Positions 9,302-20,918 of a stretch of 64,000 nt of DNA are shown piece by piece; positions within the stretch are counted from its first letter, which is position 1; the number at the start of each line of letters is the position of its first letter. The stretch comes from Maribacter halichondriae (GTDB lineage: Bacteria > Bacteroidota > Bacteroidia > Flavobacteriales > Flavobacteriaceae), in the NCBI RefSeq assembly GCF_027474825.1, contig NZ_CP107030.1, positions 4,220,001 to 4,284,000 on the forward strand, written 5' to 3'. Made by a program: the position numbers and the translations under genes. Under the pieces are notes generated by a model. It had not been told where the DNA came from. It ran no database searches and was given only the letters and a program-made list of their open reading frames with translations.

Positions 9302-12170
9302 ATGATAAATTACGAGGAAAATATTGAGGTACGAGGGGCACGTGTCCATAACCTTAAAAATATAGATGTAACCATTCCCAGGGAAAAATTGGTAGTGATT
9401 ACGGGGCTTTCGGGAAGTGGAAAATCCTCCTTAGCCTTTGATACCATTTATGCTGAAGGACAACGCAGGTACATTGAGACATTCTCAGCCTACGCACGTC
9501 AGTTTTTAGGCGGCTTGGAACGACCCGACGTTGATAAAATAGACGGGCTCTCACCCGTTATCGCCATTGAACAAAAAACGACTTCAAAATCACCCCGCTC
9601 TACGGTTGGTACCATTACCGAAATCTACGATTTTCTGAGACTGTTGTTCGCTAGGGCGGGCGATGCCTACAGCTATAATACGGGCGAGAAAATGGTAAGT
9701 TACAGTGATGAACAGATCAAGGGTCTGATCAAAGCTGATTATAGGGGTAAAAAAATTAATGTCCTTGCCCCAATAATCAAATCACGTAAAGGTCATTATC
9801 GTGAACTTTTCGAACAGATAGCCAAGCAAGGTTTCGTTAAAGTTCGGGTAGATGGGGAAGTGTTGGATATCGTCAAGGGCATGAAGGTGGATCGCTATAA
9901 GACACACGACATTGAAATCGTAATCGACCGTCTTAAAGTTGTGGATACCGATGATATGGACAAAAGACTTTCGGAAAGCATCAACACGGCCATGTATAGT
10001 GGCAATAATGTGCTTATGGTCTTGGAAGAAGGGCAATCGGAAGCTCGATATTTCAGTCGCGACCTGATGTGCCCGACCACGGGTATTTCGTATCCCGAAC
10101 CTGAGCCGAACACGTTTTCGTTCAACTCCCCCAAGGGAATGTGCCCCAATTGCAATGGTCTAGGGCATGTGTATGAAGTGAATGAGAAGAAAATCTTTCC
10201 GAATAAAAAATTATCCATAAAATCCGGTGGAATAGCCCCTTTGGGAGAGTATAAAAAATCATGGGCCTTTAAGCAGATCGAGACCATAGCACAACGCTAT
10301 GAGTTCGAATTGACCGATCCCATTTCAAAAATTCCGGATGAGGCGATTGAAGTTTTGTTAAACGGTGGCCATGAAACCTTTGAAATCGAATCAAAAACGC
10401 TGGGTGTTAAGCGAAACTATAAAATCGATTATGAGGGCATAGCCCATTTTATCAAAAACCAGTTTGAAGAAGCAGCATCTACTTCGATAAAACGTTGGGC
10501 GAAAGAGTATATGGACAAAATCGTGTGCCCGACTTGTGAGGGTTCGCGCCTACGAAAAGAGTCACTGAACTTTAAGATTAGCGAAAAGAATATTGCTGAA
10601 TTGGCACATCTAGATATCGCCGAACTTGCAGGATTTTTTGATGGCCTTAACGACTCTCTTGAGGGAAACCAAAAAATAATCGCGGAAGAAATAATCAAAG
10701 AAATTAGTACTCGAATACGATTTTTACTTGATGTGGGGCTAGATTATCTATCCTTAAACCGAAGTTCAAAATCACTTTCCGGAGGTGAAGCGCAACGAAT
10801 TAGACTAGCCACCCAAATCGGATCACAATTGGTCGGTGTTCTATATATCTTGGATGAACCCAGTATTGGGTTGCACCAACGCGACAACAATCGATTGATA
10901 AAATCTTTGGAGTCGTTGCGCGATATCGGAAATTCTGTCATAGTCGTCGAGCATGATCGCGATATGATCGAACGCGCCGACCATGTTATCGATATCGGTC
11001 CGAAGGCCGGAAGACATGGAGGCGAGATTATTTCGGAAGGGCTTCCGTCTGAACTTAGAAATCACAATACGCTTACGGCCGACTATATTACAGGAAGAAG
11101 AGAAATTCCAGTTCCCAAAAAACGGCGGAAAGGCAACGGCAAGAAAATCACACTGTCAGGTTGTACGGGCAACAACCTTAAAAATGTTACCGTTGACTTT
11201 CCTTTGGGGCAAATGATAGGGGTTACCGGGGTTTCGGGTAGTGGAAAATCCACTTTAATAAATGAAACCTTGTATCCGATAATGAACGCCCATTACTTCA
11301 ATGGTGTCAAAAAACCAATGCCATATAAAAAAATTAAGGGGTTGGAGCATATCGATAAAGTCATCGATATCAACCAATCCCCGATTGGTCGTACGCCAAG
11401 ATCCAATCCTGCTACCTATACTGGTGTCTTTAGTGAGATACGTTCGTTATTCACGAAAACCCCCGAAGCGGCAATCCGTGGTTACAAACCAGGAAGATTC
11501 AGTTTTAACGTTAAAGGAGGAAGATGTGAAACCTGTCAAGGGGCGGACTCGGGTGATAGAAATGAACTTCCTGCCCGATGTATATGTCGAATGTGAGACT
11601 TGTAATGGTAAGCGTTTTAATCGTGAAACCCTTGAAATTAGATATAAGGGCAAGTCTATCTCCGACGTACTGGAAATGACGATCAACGAAGCAGTAGATT
11701 TTTTTGAACTCATTCCGAAAATACATCGTAAGTTAAAGACCATACAAGATGTTGGTTTGGGTTATATCTCCCTAGGTCAGCAATCCACTACCCTTTCCGG
11801 TGGGGAAGCACAACGTATCAAATTGGCGACCGAATTATCGAAACGAGACACTGGAAATACTTTTTATATCTTGGACGAACCCACTACAGGGCTTCATTTT
11901 GAGGATATTCGGGTACTAATGGAAGTTTTGAATCGTTTGGTAGACAAAGGAAACACGGTTCTGGTCATAGAACATAATATGGACGTCATAAAAATGGCGG
12001 ACTACATTATCGATATAGGCTACGAAGGAGGTCGTGGTGGAGGTATGATTGTTGCTACCGGCACCCCCGAAGAGGTTGCAAAAGATAAAAAAAGTTATAC
12101 GGCAGCGTTTTTGATAAAAGAATTGGAAAATTCGAAACCCAAGAAAGGTATGGCCATGGCCTCGAAATAA
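9302..12170 (+). CDS. uvrA: Excinuclease ABC subunit A (frameshifted in this sequence)
   Basis: Damage-recognition ATPase of nucleotide excision repair. It has two ABC modules, with Walker [10 protein letters not shown] near the N-terminus and GVSGSGKST in the second half. LSGGEAQR signatures occur twice, with [11 protein letters not shown] and [11 protein letters not shown] as Walker B regions. Zinc-finger cysteines are in CPNCNG, CPTCEG and CETCQG...CETCNG. The frame changes at about 11540-11555. Two missing bases in a G-rich run would restore [16 protein letters not shown], aligning with other UvrA proteins. The repaired length is about 956 residues. It follows the radical-SAM repair pair by 100 bp, but no dyad of the S24 type was noticed there. 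Confidence 0.93.
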
Positions 12171-12242
12171 TTAAATCAAGTAATATTCCTATCCCTCTCT
12201 GCCGAAAAGCAAGTTTACTGGAATAATAATACAAGTTTATGT

Positions 12243-12929
12243 ATGAGAAAAGAGCAGCATCATAAAGGTTGGAACGAGATAAAGACCAACGATTCTTGGG
12301 CCATCTTTAAAATTATGGGCGAGTTCGTCAATGGGTATGAACGTTTGAGCGCAATCGGACCTTGCGTTTCTATCTTTGGTTCGGCCCGTACCAAAGAAAA
12401 CGAAAAGTACTATCAGTTAGCTGTAAGTATTGCCAAGACCATTTCTGAGGCGGGTTATGGAGTTATTACAGGAGGTGGCCCAGGCATTATGGAAGCAGGA
12501 AATCGAGGAGCCCATTTAGCAGGCGGAACTTCCGTAGGCCTAAATATCGATTTACCGTTCGAACAGCATGACAACCCTTATATCGATGGGGATAAAAGCC
12601 TCGATTTTGATTATTTCTTCGTTCGTAAGGTCATGTTCGTAAAATATTCACAGGGGTTCGTGGTTATGCCAGGTGGATTTGGAACATTAGATGAACTTTT
12701 TGAGGCCATCACTTTGATACAAACGAATAAAATTGAAAAATTCCCTATCATTCTAGTCGGAACTGATTTTTGGAAGGGACTTTTCGAGTGGATCAAAGGT
12801 ACCATGTTGCAAGCTGGTAATATTAGCCCCCATGACCTAGACTTGATAAGGTTGGTCGATACTGAAGATGAAGTGTTGGAAATCATAGATTCTTTCTACA
12901 AAGGGCGCTCCTTAAGTCCAAACTTTTAA
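12243..12929 (+). CDS. LOG-family protein (putative nucleoside-5'-monophosphate phosphoribohydrolase)
   Basis: 228 residues with a Rossmann-type fold. The LOG/lysine-decarboxylase-like signature PGGFGTLDELFEA is at about residues 142-154, with an upstream GGGPGIMEAGNRGA loop. Characterised relatives release the base from cytokinin or other nucleoside monophosphates; the bacterial role is generally unclear. It starts 72 bp after uvrA and ends 11 bp before the next gene. Confidence 0.85.
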   Translation: MRKEQHHKGWNEIKTNDSWAIFKIMGEFVNGYERLSAIGPCVSIFGSARTKENEKYYQLAVSIAKTISEAGYGVITGGGPGIMEAGNRGAHLAGGTSVGLNIDLPFEQHDNPYIDGDKSLDFDYFFVRKVMFVKYSQGFVVMPGGFGTLDELFEAITLIQTNKIEKFPIILVGTDFWKGLFEWIKGTMLQAGNISPHDLDLIRLVDTEDEVLEIIDSFYKGRSLSPNF

Positions 12930-12940
12930 CTATTGACTTA

Positions 12941-15789
12941 TTGATGAAGAAGGTGATTACGAGAAATGTTGTAGTGATTGTTGCCTTTTTTTTAGGCATA
13001 TCGGTCTGTTGTTCGCAGCATACCAATATTCTTACGGCGACCTTGGACGGTGAAACGAAAGAAATTCGTATTCAACAGGAATTAGAGTATGTCAACAGTT
13101 CGGATGATATTTTAGAAACGGTTTACTTTAACGATTGGGCCCACGCCTACTCCGACAAAAACACGGGACTCGCAGAACGTTTTGCCCAGGAATTTAAAAA
13201 AGTCTTCACCTGGCCAAAGACAATGAACGTGGTTATACAGAAATCTTGAGTGCCGTCGATGATGAATATCGCGGTCTTAAATGGATAAGAGTCACCGGCA
13301 AGGATATTTTAAAAATCGAGTTGAACAAGCCATTGCTACCTAATCGATCGGTTAAGTTTTTTATCACTTATATCGTAAAACTTCCATCCAATAAATTTAC
13401 CCCATACGGCTACAGTAATAGAAACGAATATTATCTAAAAGATTGGTACTTGACACCTGCCGTATATGATGGTAAGTGGCATCTATACTCCAACAAAAAT
13501 TTGGAGGATCTATATACCGATGTAACGACGACCACAATCGATATTACCTACCCAAGAGGTCTAACCATGGCCACTAACTTTAGAATACTAAGTAAAACCT
13601 CTTTGACAACGGGTCAAGAGGCTTTATTGGAAGGTATCAAGCAAAAAAGCTGCGAATTAATTTTGAAACCTGTTCAAAATTTCAGGACCCATGTCACGCC
13701 TGACATGACTGTGGTCACAGACCTTGTGGCACCGAAATACGATTTGATTTCACAAGATATTTCGATTAATCGAGTTACTCAATTCATTGCCGAAAATCTC
13801 GGGGAATTTCCCCATGAACAACTTTTGGTCAGCGAACTCGACTACAACAAAAACCCTCTTTATGGGATTAACCAACTTCCTTCATTTATAAGACCGTACG
13901 AAGAACAATTTCAGTTCGAAATGAAGTTTTTGAAAACTGCCCTCATCAATATTCTTGAAGAGACCATTTTTCTTGATCCGCGCAAAGAACAGTGGGTAAG
14001 CGATGCCATAGCGAACTATCTCATGATCGCCTATGTCGAAAAGTACTATCCAGACCAAAAACTTTTGGGTAAACTTTCGAAAATCTGGGGTGTTCGAAGT
14101 TTCAACCTCGCCAAAATGGGTTTTAATGAGCAATATCCATTTCTCTACATGTTAATGGCAAGAAAGAATCTTGATCAACCTTTGACTACATCAAATGACT
14201 CATTGGTGTGGTTCAACCAAAAAATCGCAAATAAATATAAGGCAGGTCTTGGGCTTTCGTATTTGGCAAGCTATATCGGTAAGGAAAAAATTGATGAAGG
14301 TATTAAGACATTTTATGAATTCTATAAACTAAGCCGTGTCAAAATTCTAGACTTTGAATCGGTTATAAAAAGGTCCTCGAACGAAAATATCGATTGGTTC
14401 TTTAACAATTACGTTTTTTCGGATAGGAAAATCGACTACAAAATCAAGAAAGTCCATAAAACGGAAGACTCTTTAGCCATCACCTTAAAAAATAAGGAGG
14501 GCACCGTTGTTCCGATTTCGTTGTTCGGTTTAAAAAATGATACGGTAATCTCAAAGTATTGGTTTTCGGATATAGAGACCGAGAAAACTTTTACTATTCC
14601 AAGAAATGGTGAAGATCGTTTGGTTCTGAACTATGACCAAAAGATACCTGAATTCAATCAAAGGGATAACTGGAAATCTTTGGGTGGTTTTCTTTCCAGC
14701 AATAAAAAATTAAATTTTACCTTTTTTCGTGATTCCGAAAACCCATACTACAATCAGATATTCTATGTTCCTATAGTTAACTTCAATATTTATGATGGTT
14801 GGACACCAGGAATGCGATTGTACAATAAAACCTTTCTTGAGCGACCTTTTGTGTTCGATATTGCCCCCACCTATTCTTTTAGGGAAAAAACGCTGGTCGG
14901 TTCTGGAAAACTGACGTACAGAAAATATTTAAGCAAGACCGGTCTATATGTGGCCAATTATGGAATTCGGGGCTCTACGTCACATTTTGACGTAAATTCA
15001 CGATATTCTACCTTTACCCCTTCGGTTAGTTTCGGTTGGCGCCCAGACGACCTTATCTCTAATAAACGACAGGCACTTTCCTTTAGGTACATAAATATAT
15101 TCCGAAACCTTGATGAAAGTCTAAGGGCGGCAGGGCAAGCACCAGAAAGTCCTGATTATAGTGTTTTTAATGCGCGCTATTTTGACATCGACAATCACAT
15201 CATCGATTATAGGTCATGGCTGATCGACTTTCAACAAGCCAGCAAGTTCACTAAACTCGTATTTGAATTCGAATACCGAAAACTGTTCGAAAACAACCGA
15301 CAGTTTAATCTACGCTTTTATGCCGGTAAATTTCTTAGGAATAAGACCGAGGGCAACTTTTTCAGTTTTGCCCTAGACAGGCCTACCGATTATCTATTTG
15401 ATTATAATTACTTGGGGAGGTCTGAGGATTCAGGCCTTTATAGCCAACAAATAATAATTGCCGAAGGTGGATTCAAATCGTTTTTAGACGAGCAATACCG
15501 TTTTTCGAATGATTGGCTCAGTACGGTCAATACCAGTGTCAACCTCTGGCGTTGGATTGAACTGTATGGTGATGCCGGCTTCGTAAAAAATAAGGGACAA
15601 AAGGGCAAATTCGTTTATGATTCAGGGGTTCGGCTCAACTTGGTGACCGATTATTTTGAATTGTATTTTCCACTTTACTCCAACAATGGTTGGGAAGTTG
15701 CACAGCCAGACTATAGTCAAAAAATAAGATTTATCGTCACCGTCGATATTAAGACCCTGACCGGGCTGTTTACTCGAAAGTGGTTTTAA
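12941..15789 (+). CDS. M1-peptidase-like protein with C-terminal outer-membrane-barrel-like region (frameshifted)
   Basis: About 949 residues after repair. A signal peptide (1-25, ending CCSQ) is followed by an M1/gluzincin-like N-terminal beta domain. The region that should hold HExxH-18-E instead reads ALINILEE...EQWVSDAIANYL, so the zinc ligands are missing. From about residue 590 the sequence turns to alternating aromatic/polar strands and ends in VTVDIKTLTGLFTRKWF, an aromatic C-terminus typical of outer-membrane barrels. One T is missing near 13210; repair gives HLAKDNERGYTEILSAVDD and joins the two frames (12941-13249, 13246-15789). Inferred: an inactive peptidase domain tethered to the outer membrane. 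The barrel call is from pattern only. Confidence 0.7.
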
Positions 15790-15900
15790 CTCATTGACGT
15801 ATTCCTAAAACAAATGAGGGTTTGCATGTTTTAAATATGAAATACGCATTCAAAATGTCATATTTTTAACAATTATATAATAAATATGCCGATTTATCCG

Positions 15901-15931
15901 TTGTAAAAATCCAATTGATTCGGTACTTTTG
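15901..15931 (+). promoter_or_regulatory. Bacteroidota promoter for the E1 dehydrogenase
   Basis: TTG at 15901-15903, a 20-bp spacer, then TACTTTTG at 15924-15931, an exact TTG-N20-TAnnTTTG match. The ATG follows 21 bp after the -7 element. Confidence 0.7.
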
Positions 15932-15952
15932 CACAAATATCAAACAATTTAA

Positions 15953-18364
15953 ATGGACATATCTTCCAAAACAAGCAACGACATTTCTTTTGATGATTTT
16001 AGGACGCAAATCCTAAAAGATTACGAGGTGGCCGTGTTGAGTAGAACCTGTAGTCTACTAGGAAGGAAGGAAGTGCTAACAGGAAAGGCGAAGTTCGGTA
16101 TTTTCGGTGATGGCAAAGAGCTTCCGCAATTGGCCATGGCACGCTCTTTCAGAAACGGAGATTTCCGTAGCGGATATTACAGAGACCAAACCTTTATGAT
16201 GGCCTTGGGGTTGCTAACTCCAAAAAACTTCTTTCATGGCTTGTATGCGACCACCGATATGGAAAAAGAACCCATGAGCGGTGGTAGACAGATGGGGGGT
16301 CATTTTTTGACAAATAGCCTGAACGAAGATGGCAGCTGGCGCAATCTGACTGAACAAAAAAATAGCAGTGCCGATATATCTTGTACTGCTGGGCAAATGC
16401 CGCGACTGTTAGGGCTCGCCCAGGCTTCAAAAGTCTATAGAAAACTATCTGATATCGATGCTACAAACTTTTCTGAAAACGGAAATGAAGTCGCTTGGGG
16501 AACCATTGGTAATGCCAGTACGAGCGAAGGCCTTTTTTTGGAGACCATTAATGCCGGTGGAGTTCTTCAAGTACCCATGGTCATAAGCATTTGGGATGAC
16601 GCATATGGTATTTCTGTACCCGCAGAACATCATACCACCAAAGAGGATATTTCGAAAATACTTAGTGGCTTCCAAAGAAACGAGACCGAAAAAGGATACG
16701 AACTTTTAAAAGTCAAAGGCTGGGATTATACTGCGTTGATGCACGTTTACGAAAATGCTTCCGATATAGCTCGCGAAGAACATGTACCCGTAATCATTCA
16801 TGTTTCAGAGCTTACCCAGCCACAAGGGCATTCTACTTCAGGGTCTCATGAACGTTACAAATCCGATGTTAGATTGGAATGGGAGCGTGAGAATGATTGC
16901 AACAAACGTTTTAGGGAATGGATTCTAGAATCGGGCATTTCGACCGACGAGGAATTATCGGAACTGGAAAAGAAAATATCAAAAGAAGTCAGAACTGCAA
17001 AGAAAGAGGCATGGTCCGAATTTTTGGAAAGCCATCTTGAGATGAAAAAAAGCTTGGTGAAACTTTTGGACAATGTTTCCCAAAAAAGCGCGAACAAAAG
17101 TTTCATTACAACGATAAAAAATGATCTCATTGCCATTGAAGAACCTGTCAAAAAAGATTTGGCAAAGTCTGCCCGTATGGCGCTACGGTATATTTTGGGG
17201 GAGGACACTCCTGAAAAGAACGCTTTGAAACAATGGCTAGACAGTTTTTATAAAAAGATTCAACCGAAATTCAGTGCGCATCTTTATAGTGAGGATAGTG
17301 ACAAGGCCACGAATATTGAGCATGTAAAACCGATGTATGACCCAAATCCTGAAAAGGTAGATGGTAGAATAATTCTCAGGGATAACTTCGATAGGTTATT
17401 TGCAAAGTATCCCGAACTCATGATTTTTGGTGAAGATAGTGGAAAAATCGGTGATGTTAATCAAGGCTTAGAGGGATTGCAAAATAAGTATGGAGAAATT
17501 CGAGTCGCGGATACAGGTATCCGTGAAGCTACCATAATTGGCCAAGGCATAGGGCTCGCCATGCGCGGCTTAAGACCTATTGCCGAAATACAATATCTAG
17601 ACTATATTTTTTATGCCATGGCAACCTTGACGGATGACTTGGCAACGTTACGCTATCGAACCTGTGGTAAGCAAAAGGCACCTCTTATCATCCGTACTCG
17701 CGGACATCGATTGGAGGGAATATGGCATTCAGGCTCCCAAATGGGCGGTTTGATTCATTTACTACGTGGCGTATACATTCTCGCCCCGCGCAATATGACC
17801 CAGGCAGCCGGGTTTTATAATACCCTTCTGAAGAGCGACGAACCCGCATTGATCATTGAAAGTTTGAACGGATACCGTCTTAAAGAAAGTAAACCTAATA
17901 ATTTAGGAAGCTTTTGTACTCCGATAGGCGTCGTCGAGAAACTAATGGAAGGTTCTGATATCACCTTGCTTTCGTACGGTTCGACGCTAAGAATTGTTCT
18001 CAAAGTTGCAAAACAACTAAAAGAAGTTGGTATAGAGGTCGAAGTTATCGATGCCCAGACTTTGCTTCCTTTTGATATTCGTCATGAAGTAGTAAAAAGT
18101 GTTCAAAAAACAAATCATCTGCTAATCATTGACGAAGACGTGCCCGGGGGCTGTTCTGCGTACCTCATGCATGAGATTCTTGAAAATCAAGGCGCTTATA
18201 AGTTTTTGGACAGTGCTCCCCAGACCTTGACCGCAAAAGCACATAGACCAGCCTATGGAACGGATGGTGATTATTTCTCAAAACCGAATGCCGAAGACAT
18301 TTTCGAAAAAGTCTATGCCATCATGCATGAAACCAATCCCCGAGATTATCCCAAATTACGGTAA
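15953..18364 (+). CDS. 2-oxoacid dehydrogenase E1, fused alpha and beta subunits
   Basis: 803 residues carrying both E1 chains. The alpha part (about 1-360) has the thiamine-diphosphate region GNASTSEGLFLETINAGG and VISIWDDAYGISV. The beta part (about 460-803) has FGEDSGKIGDVNQG, ADTGIREATIIGQGIG and PLIIRTRGHR. Such fused E1 proteins in Bacteroidota are annotated as branched-chain 2-oxoisovalerate dehydrogenase, feeding acyl-CoA for iso-branched fatty acids. The substrate could also be pyruvate. E2 and E3 are not in the window. It is monocistronic, with its own clear promoter. Confidence 0.88.
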   Translation: MDISSKTSNDISFDDFRTQILKDYEVAVLSRTCSLLGRKEVLTGKAKFGIFGDGKELPQLAMARSFRNGDFRSGYYRDQTFMMALGLLTPKNFFHGLYATTDMEKEPMSGGRQMGGHFLTNSLNEDGSWRNLTEQKNSSADISCTAGQMPRLLGLAQASKVYRKLSDIDATNFSENGNEVAWGTIGNASTSEGLFLETINAGGVLQVPMVISIWDDAYGISVPAEHHTTKEDISKILSGFQRNETEKGYELLKVKGWDYTALMHVYENASDIAREEHVPVIIHVSELTQPQGHSTSGSHERYKSDVRLEWERENDCNKRFREWILESGISTDEELSELEKKISKEVRTAKKEAWSEFLESHLEMKKSLVKLLDNVSQKSANKSFITTIKNDLIAIEEPVKKDLAKSARMALRYILGEDTPEKNALKQWLDSFYKKIQPKFSAHLYSEDSDKATNIEHVKPMYDPNPEKVDGRIILRDNFDRLFAKYPELMIFGEDSGKIGDVNQGLEGLQNKYGEIRVADTGIREATIIGQGIGLAMRGLRPIAEIQYLDYIFYAMATLTDDLATLRYRTCGKQKAPLIIRTRGHRLEGIWHSGSQMGGLIHLLRGVYILAPRNMTQAAGFYNTLLKSDEPALIIESLNGYRLKESKPNNLGSFCTPIGVVEKLMEGSDITLLSYGSTLRIVLKVAKQLKEVGIEVEVIDAQTLLPFDIRHEVVKSVQKTNHLLIIDEDVPGGCSAYLMHEILENQGAYKFLDSAPQTLTAKAHRPAYGTDGDYFSKPNAEDIFEKVYAIMHETNPRDYPKLR

Positions 18365-18412
18365 TCGATTTCCCTGTCTAAGATTCTTTATATTTAGGAA
18401 TAAAAAAGAAAA

Positions 18413-19606
18413 ATGTTTCTGACCTTTCCAAATTTTAATATCTACTCTACACCTTTATTGGTACTGGTTAGTCAAGGCATCATCTTTGGGTTTCTTTTAT
18501 TGATAAGATATCGACATAAAAAAATACCCTCTGACATATTTCTAGCGTTTTTGGTACTAATTACCTGTTATCATCGAACCACATATACCATTGGTTTTAT
18601 GGATTGGTACGATACTTTTAGGAATACCAAAATCAATTATTGGCTCATAAACTTAGGGTTTGCCATTGCTCCCCTTATCTATTTTTATGTAAAATCGGTT
18701 ACTACATCTGATTTCAAGTTTAGAAAAAGGATTTCAAACATTTTCTTCCTGCACTTTTATTTGTGATGTATAAGATTACGCTATTTGTTTATGATGCAAA
18801 CCAAACGGATTTCGATGCAAATCAGAATGGAATTTTAATGAATAAACTTGAAATGGGGCCAACGGGCACTTTCATTAATGCCCTAAATACCTTTCAACTG
18901 TTACTGTATCTGGCTTTTACAATTCAGCTATATTATAGTTATAAAAATAAAATCAAGAATTTTTTCTCCAATACCTATCGATTGGAGCTCAACTGGATCA
19001 GGAATTTTTATTTATCTACAGTTTTTTATTTCTATATGCTACTTTACAACAGTTTATCGAGTTGACTGTTTTTGAATTGAGCTGGATACAACGATGGTGG
19101 TACCAGTTTTTTCTGCGCTCGCTGTTATTTATGTAGGCATTATGGGATATTTTACTGATACAACGATATTAAAAGGTTTGGCATTTAATCCTGTTTCAAA
19201 AGAACAATCAAGTGTATCTTCAAATAGAAGAATAATCCCTTCAGAAGATTTAGAAATAAACCCTGAAATAGAGGCCAGAAGGAAAACCTTATTGGCCTAC
19301 ATGGAGCGTGAGAAACCCTATCTGAATCCAGAATTGAATCTTAAGGATTTGGCTTCCAGCACCAATATGACCCGTGCCCAATTGTCGGAAATCATCAATC
19401 AAGGTTTCAATAAAAATTTTAATGACTTTGTCAATGATTATCGTGTAGAAAGTTTCAAAAGAATGTTGGAAACCGATAAACAACAGCAACTTTCTTTCCT
19501 CGGCATGGCCTATGAATGTGGATTTAACAGTAAGGCGACTTTTAATCGGGTATTCAAAAAGTTGAGTGACACCTCCCCATCCGAATACTTGAAAAGTATT
19601 CGATAA
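18413..19606 (+). CDS. Membrane-anchored AraC-family regulator (three frameshifts)
   Basis: About 398 residues after repair. The N-terminal half is a multi-helix integral membrane domain (from STPLLVLVSQGIIFGFLLL onward). The C-terminal ~110 residues form an AraC/HTH_18 domain with YLNPELNLKDLASSTNM and the second-helix signature AYECGFNSKATFNRVFKK. Three single-base deletions (near 18745, 19035 and 19105, the last in a T6 run) split it into several frames. Directly downstream are 14-bp direct repeats at 21-bp period and a DoxX operon, so it probably senses a membrane or small-molecule signal and activates that operon. The ligand is unknown. Confidence 0.8.
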
Positions 19607-19621
19607 ACCATAGATTTTACC

Positions 19622-19656
19622 ATTTGAGACGACTCAAATCGTATTTGGGACGACTC
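19622..19656 (+). promoter_or_regulatory. AraC-type operator: direct repeat with 21-bp period
   Basis: ATTTGAGACGACTC (19622-19635) and ATTTGGGACGACTC (19643-19656) match at 13 of 14 positions and start exactly 21 bp apart, the usual spacing of AraC half-sites. Two bases downstream lies TACGTTTT (19659-19666), a one-mismatch -7 element. The site sits between an AraC-type gene and the DoxX operon and lacks a proper -33, which fits activator-dependent transcription. Confidence 0.6.
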
Positions 19657-19726
19657 TTTACGTTTTGAAGCGTGCACCAAAAGATTGATTCGCAATTTTG
19701 ACATGTTCAACAAAAAATCAATCGAA

Positions 19727-20238
19727 ATGAAAAAATTCTTTAAAATTCTCATCACCCCTTTCTTCAAAACCACTGGTCCGCAGATTTTCTGTTCGCCATT
19801 CCGAGATTTATATGTGGGATGATGCTGACACTAAGTTTTGGTTCCGATAAGTTCGGAATGCCTTGGACAGCAACGGGTCAAAATTTAAAACTATTCGAAG
19901 TTGCCGCCTGGTTCCCTGAAGATGTAGCAAATTTTGGAGGCATTTTTGCCATAGCACCAGTTTTCTTCGCATGGATGGGTGCCTTTAGCGAAGTAGTTGG
20001 CGGCCTTTTTCTTGCACTCGGGTTACAAACAAGACTAGCATCCTTTCTAATTATGTGTACCATGCTAGTTGCTATATTCTTTCAAAAATGGGGACAAGGT
20101 ATGTGGGGAATGCTTCCCGCCATGGGCTTTCTTTGGGTATCCATCTATAACCTATATCTCGGTTCGGGCCGGTTCGGCCTTGATTACCTGATCGCGAAAA
20201 ACATAAAACTATTTAATCATTTAAATCGAAAACTATGA
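19727..20238 (+). CDS. DoxX-family membrane protein (frameshifted)
   Basis: About 170 residues after repair. It is a four-helix DoxX-type membrane protein with PRFICGMMLTLSFGSDKFGMPW, GAFSEVVGGLFLALGLQTRLAS and a following helix. One base is missing in the AAAACC stretch near 19770; repair joins MKKFFKILITPFF to WSADFLFAIPRF. An alternative ATG at 19703 adds eight residues. Its biochemical role is unknown; DoxX proteins are linked to redox and sulfur stress. The stop overlaps the start of the next gene (ATGA at 20235), indicating an operon under the AraC-type site upstream. Confidence 0.8.
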
Positions 20239-20720
20239 AATCAATTTTAATCTTTCTCTTCATCAGCTCAATCGTAAATATAACGGCCCAAACTACTGTA
20301 GAAATATCAGAATTAATGCCTTGGGATGACAGTTCGTGGACAGGAAAACTTATGTATGTTAATTACAGTGATGGCAAAGAGGTTGAACTACGCACTACAA
20401 TGCAAATGAAACTTAAAGGAAATCAGGTGATTATGGAAACACAATACACGGATGAAACAGATGCCAATTCCAAGTCCGTAATAAGGCTTAAAAAAGGGGG
20501 CACTTACTTTGGTGATGAAGAAATAATTGGCAAAAGGAAAAACAAGGATGATACCCTGACAATTCATACAATGTTTAAGGGCAAGGATGATAATCGTCAA
20601 GCAACCATTTATAAGACTTATGAGTTTGGAGCTAAGAACATCATTATAACGAAAAAAGTACAGTACGACGATTCGGAAGAGAAATTAATTAGGAACCGCT
20701 ATAGCTACTCCCGATTTTAA
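20235..20720 (+). CDS. Small secreted hypothetical protein
   Basis: 161 residues with a clear signal peptide (1-19, ending NITAQ). The mature part is beta-rich with no motif I recognise. Translation is probably coupled to the upstream DoxX gene by a 4-bp overlap, so it should share the AraC control. A strong bidirectional terminator follows 147 bp downstream. Function unknown. Confidence 0.75.
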   Translation: MKSILIFLFISSIVNITAQTTVEISELMPWDDSSWTGKLMYVNYSDGKEVELRTTMQMKLKGNQVIMETQYTDETDANSKSVIRLKKGGTYFGDEEIIGKRKNKDDTLTIHTMFKGKDDNRQATIYKTYEFGAKNIIITKKVQYDDSEEKLIRNRYSYSRF

Positions 20721-20866
20721 GGATAAAACTGACAAATTCCACAAGTAATCATAATTCAATTATTTTGAACCCTAAATGTTTATATGTTGGATTCATTCAA
20801 GTTGGCAATTTTAAAATTGATGATAGAATCTGAGAAAGAAAACGGAAACAATAGGATTATAAAATC

Positions 20867-20903
20867 AAAAAGGTTCCCTATGACGGTCATAGGGAACCTT
20901 TTT
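20867..20903. terminator. Bidirectional Rho-independent terminator
   Basis: A perfect 14-bp stem, AGGTTCCCTATGAC paired with GTCATAGGGAACCT, is flanked by A5 and T5 runs. It lies between two convergent genes and can serve both strands. Confidence 0.85.
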
Positions 20904-20918
20904 CTGAATGTCTTTACT

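Noticed and set aside
18413-19606. Three consecutive small ORFs that could be separate membrane proteins and a short AraC protein
   Set aside because: Each junction is repaired by a single base and the product has the normal length and order of a membrane-anchored AraC regulator.
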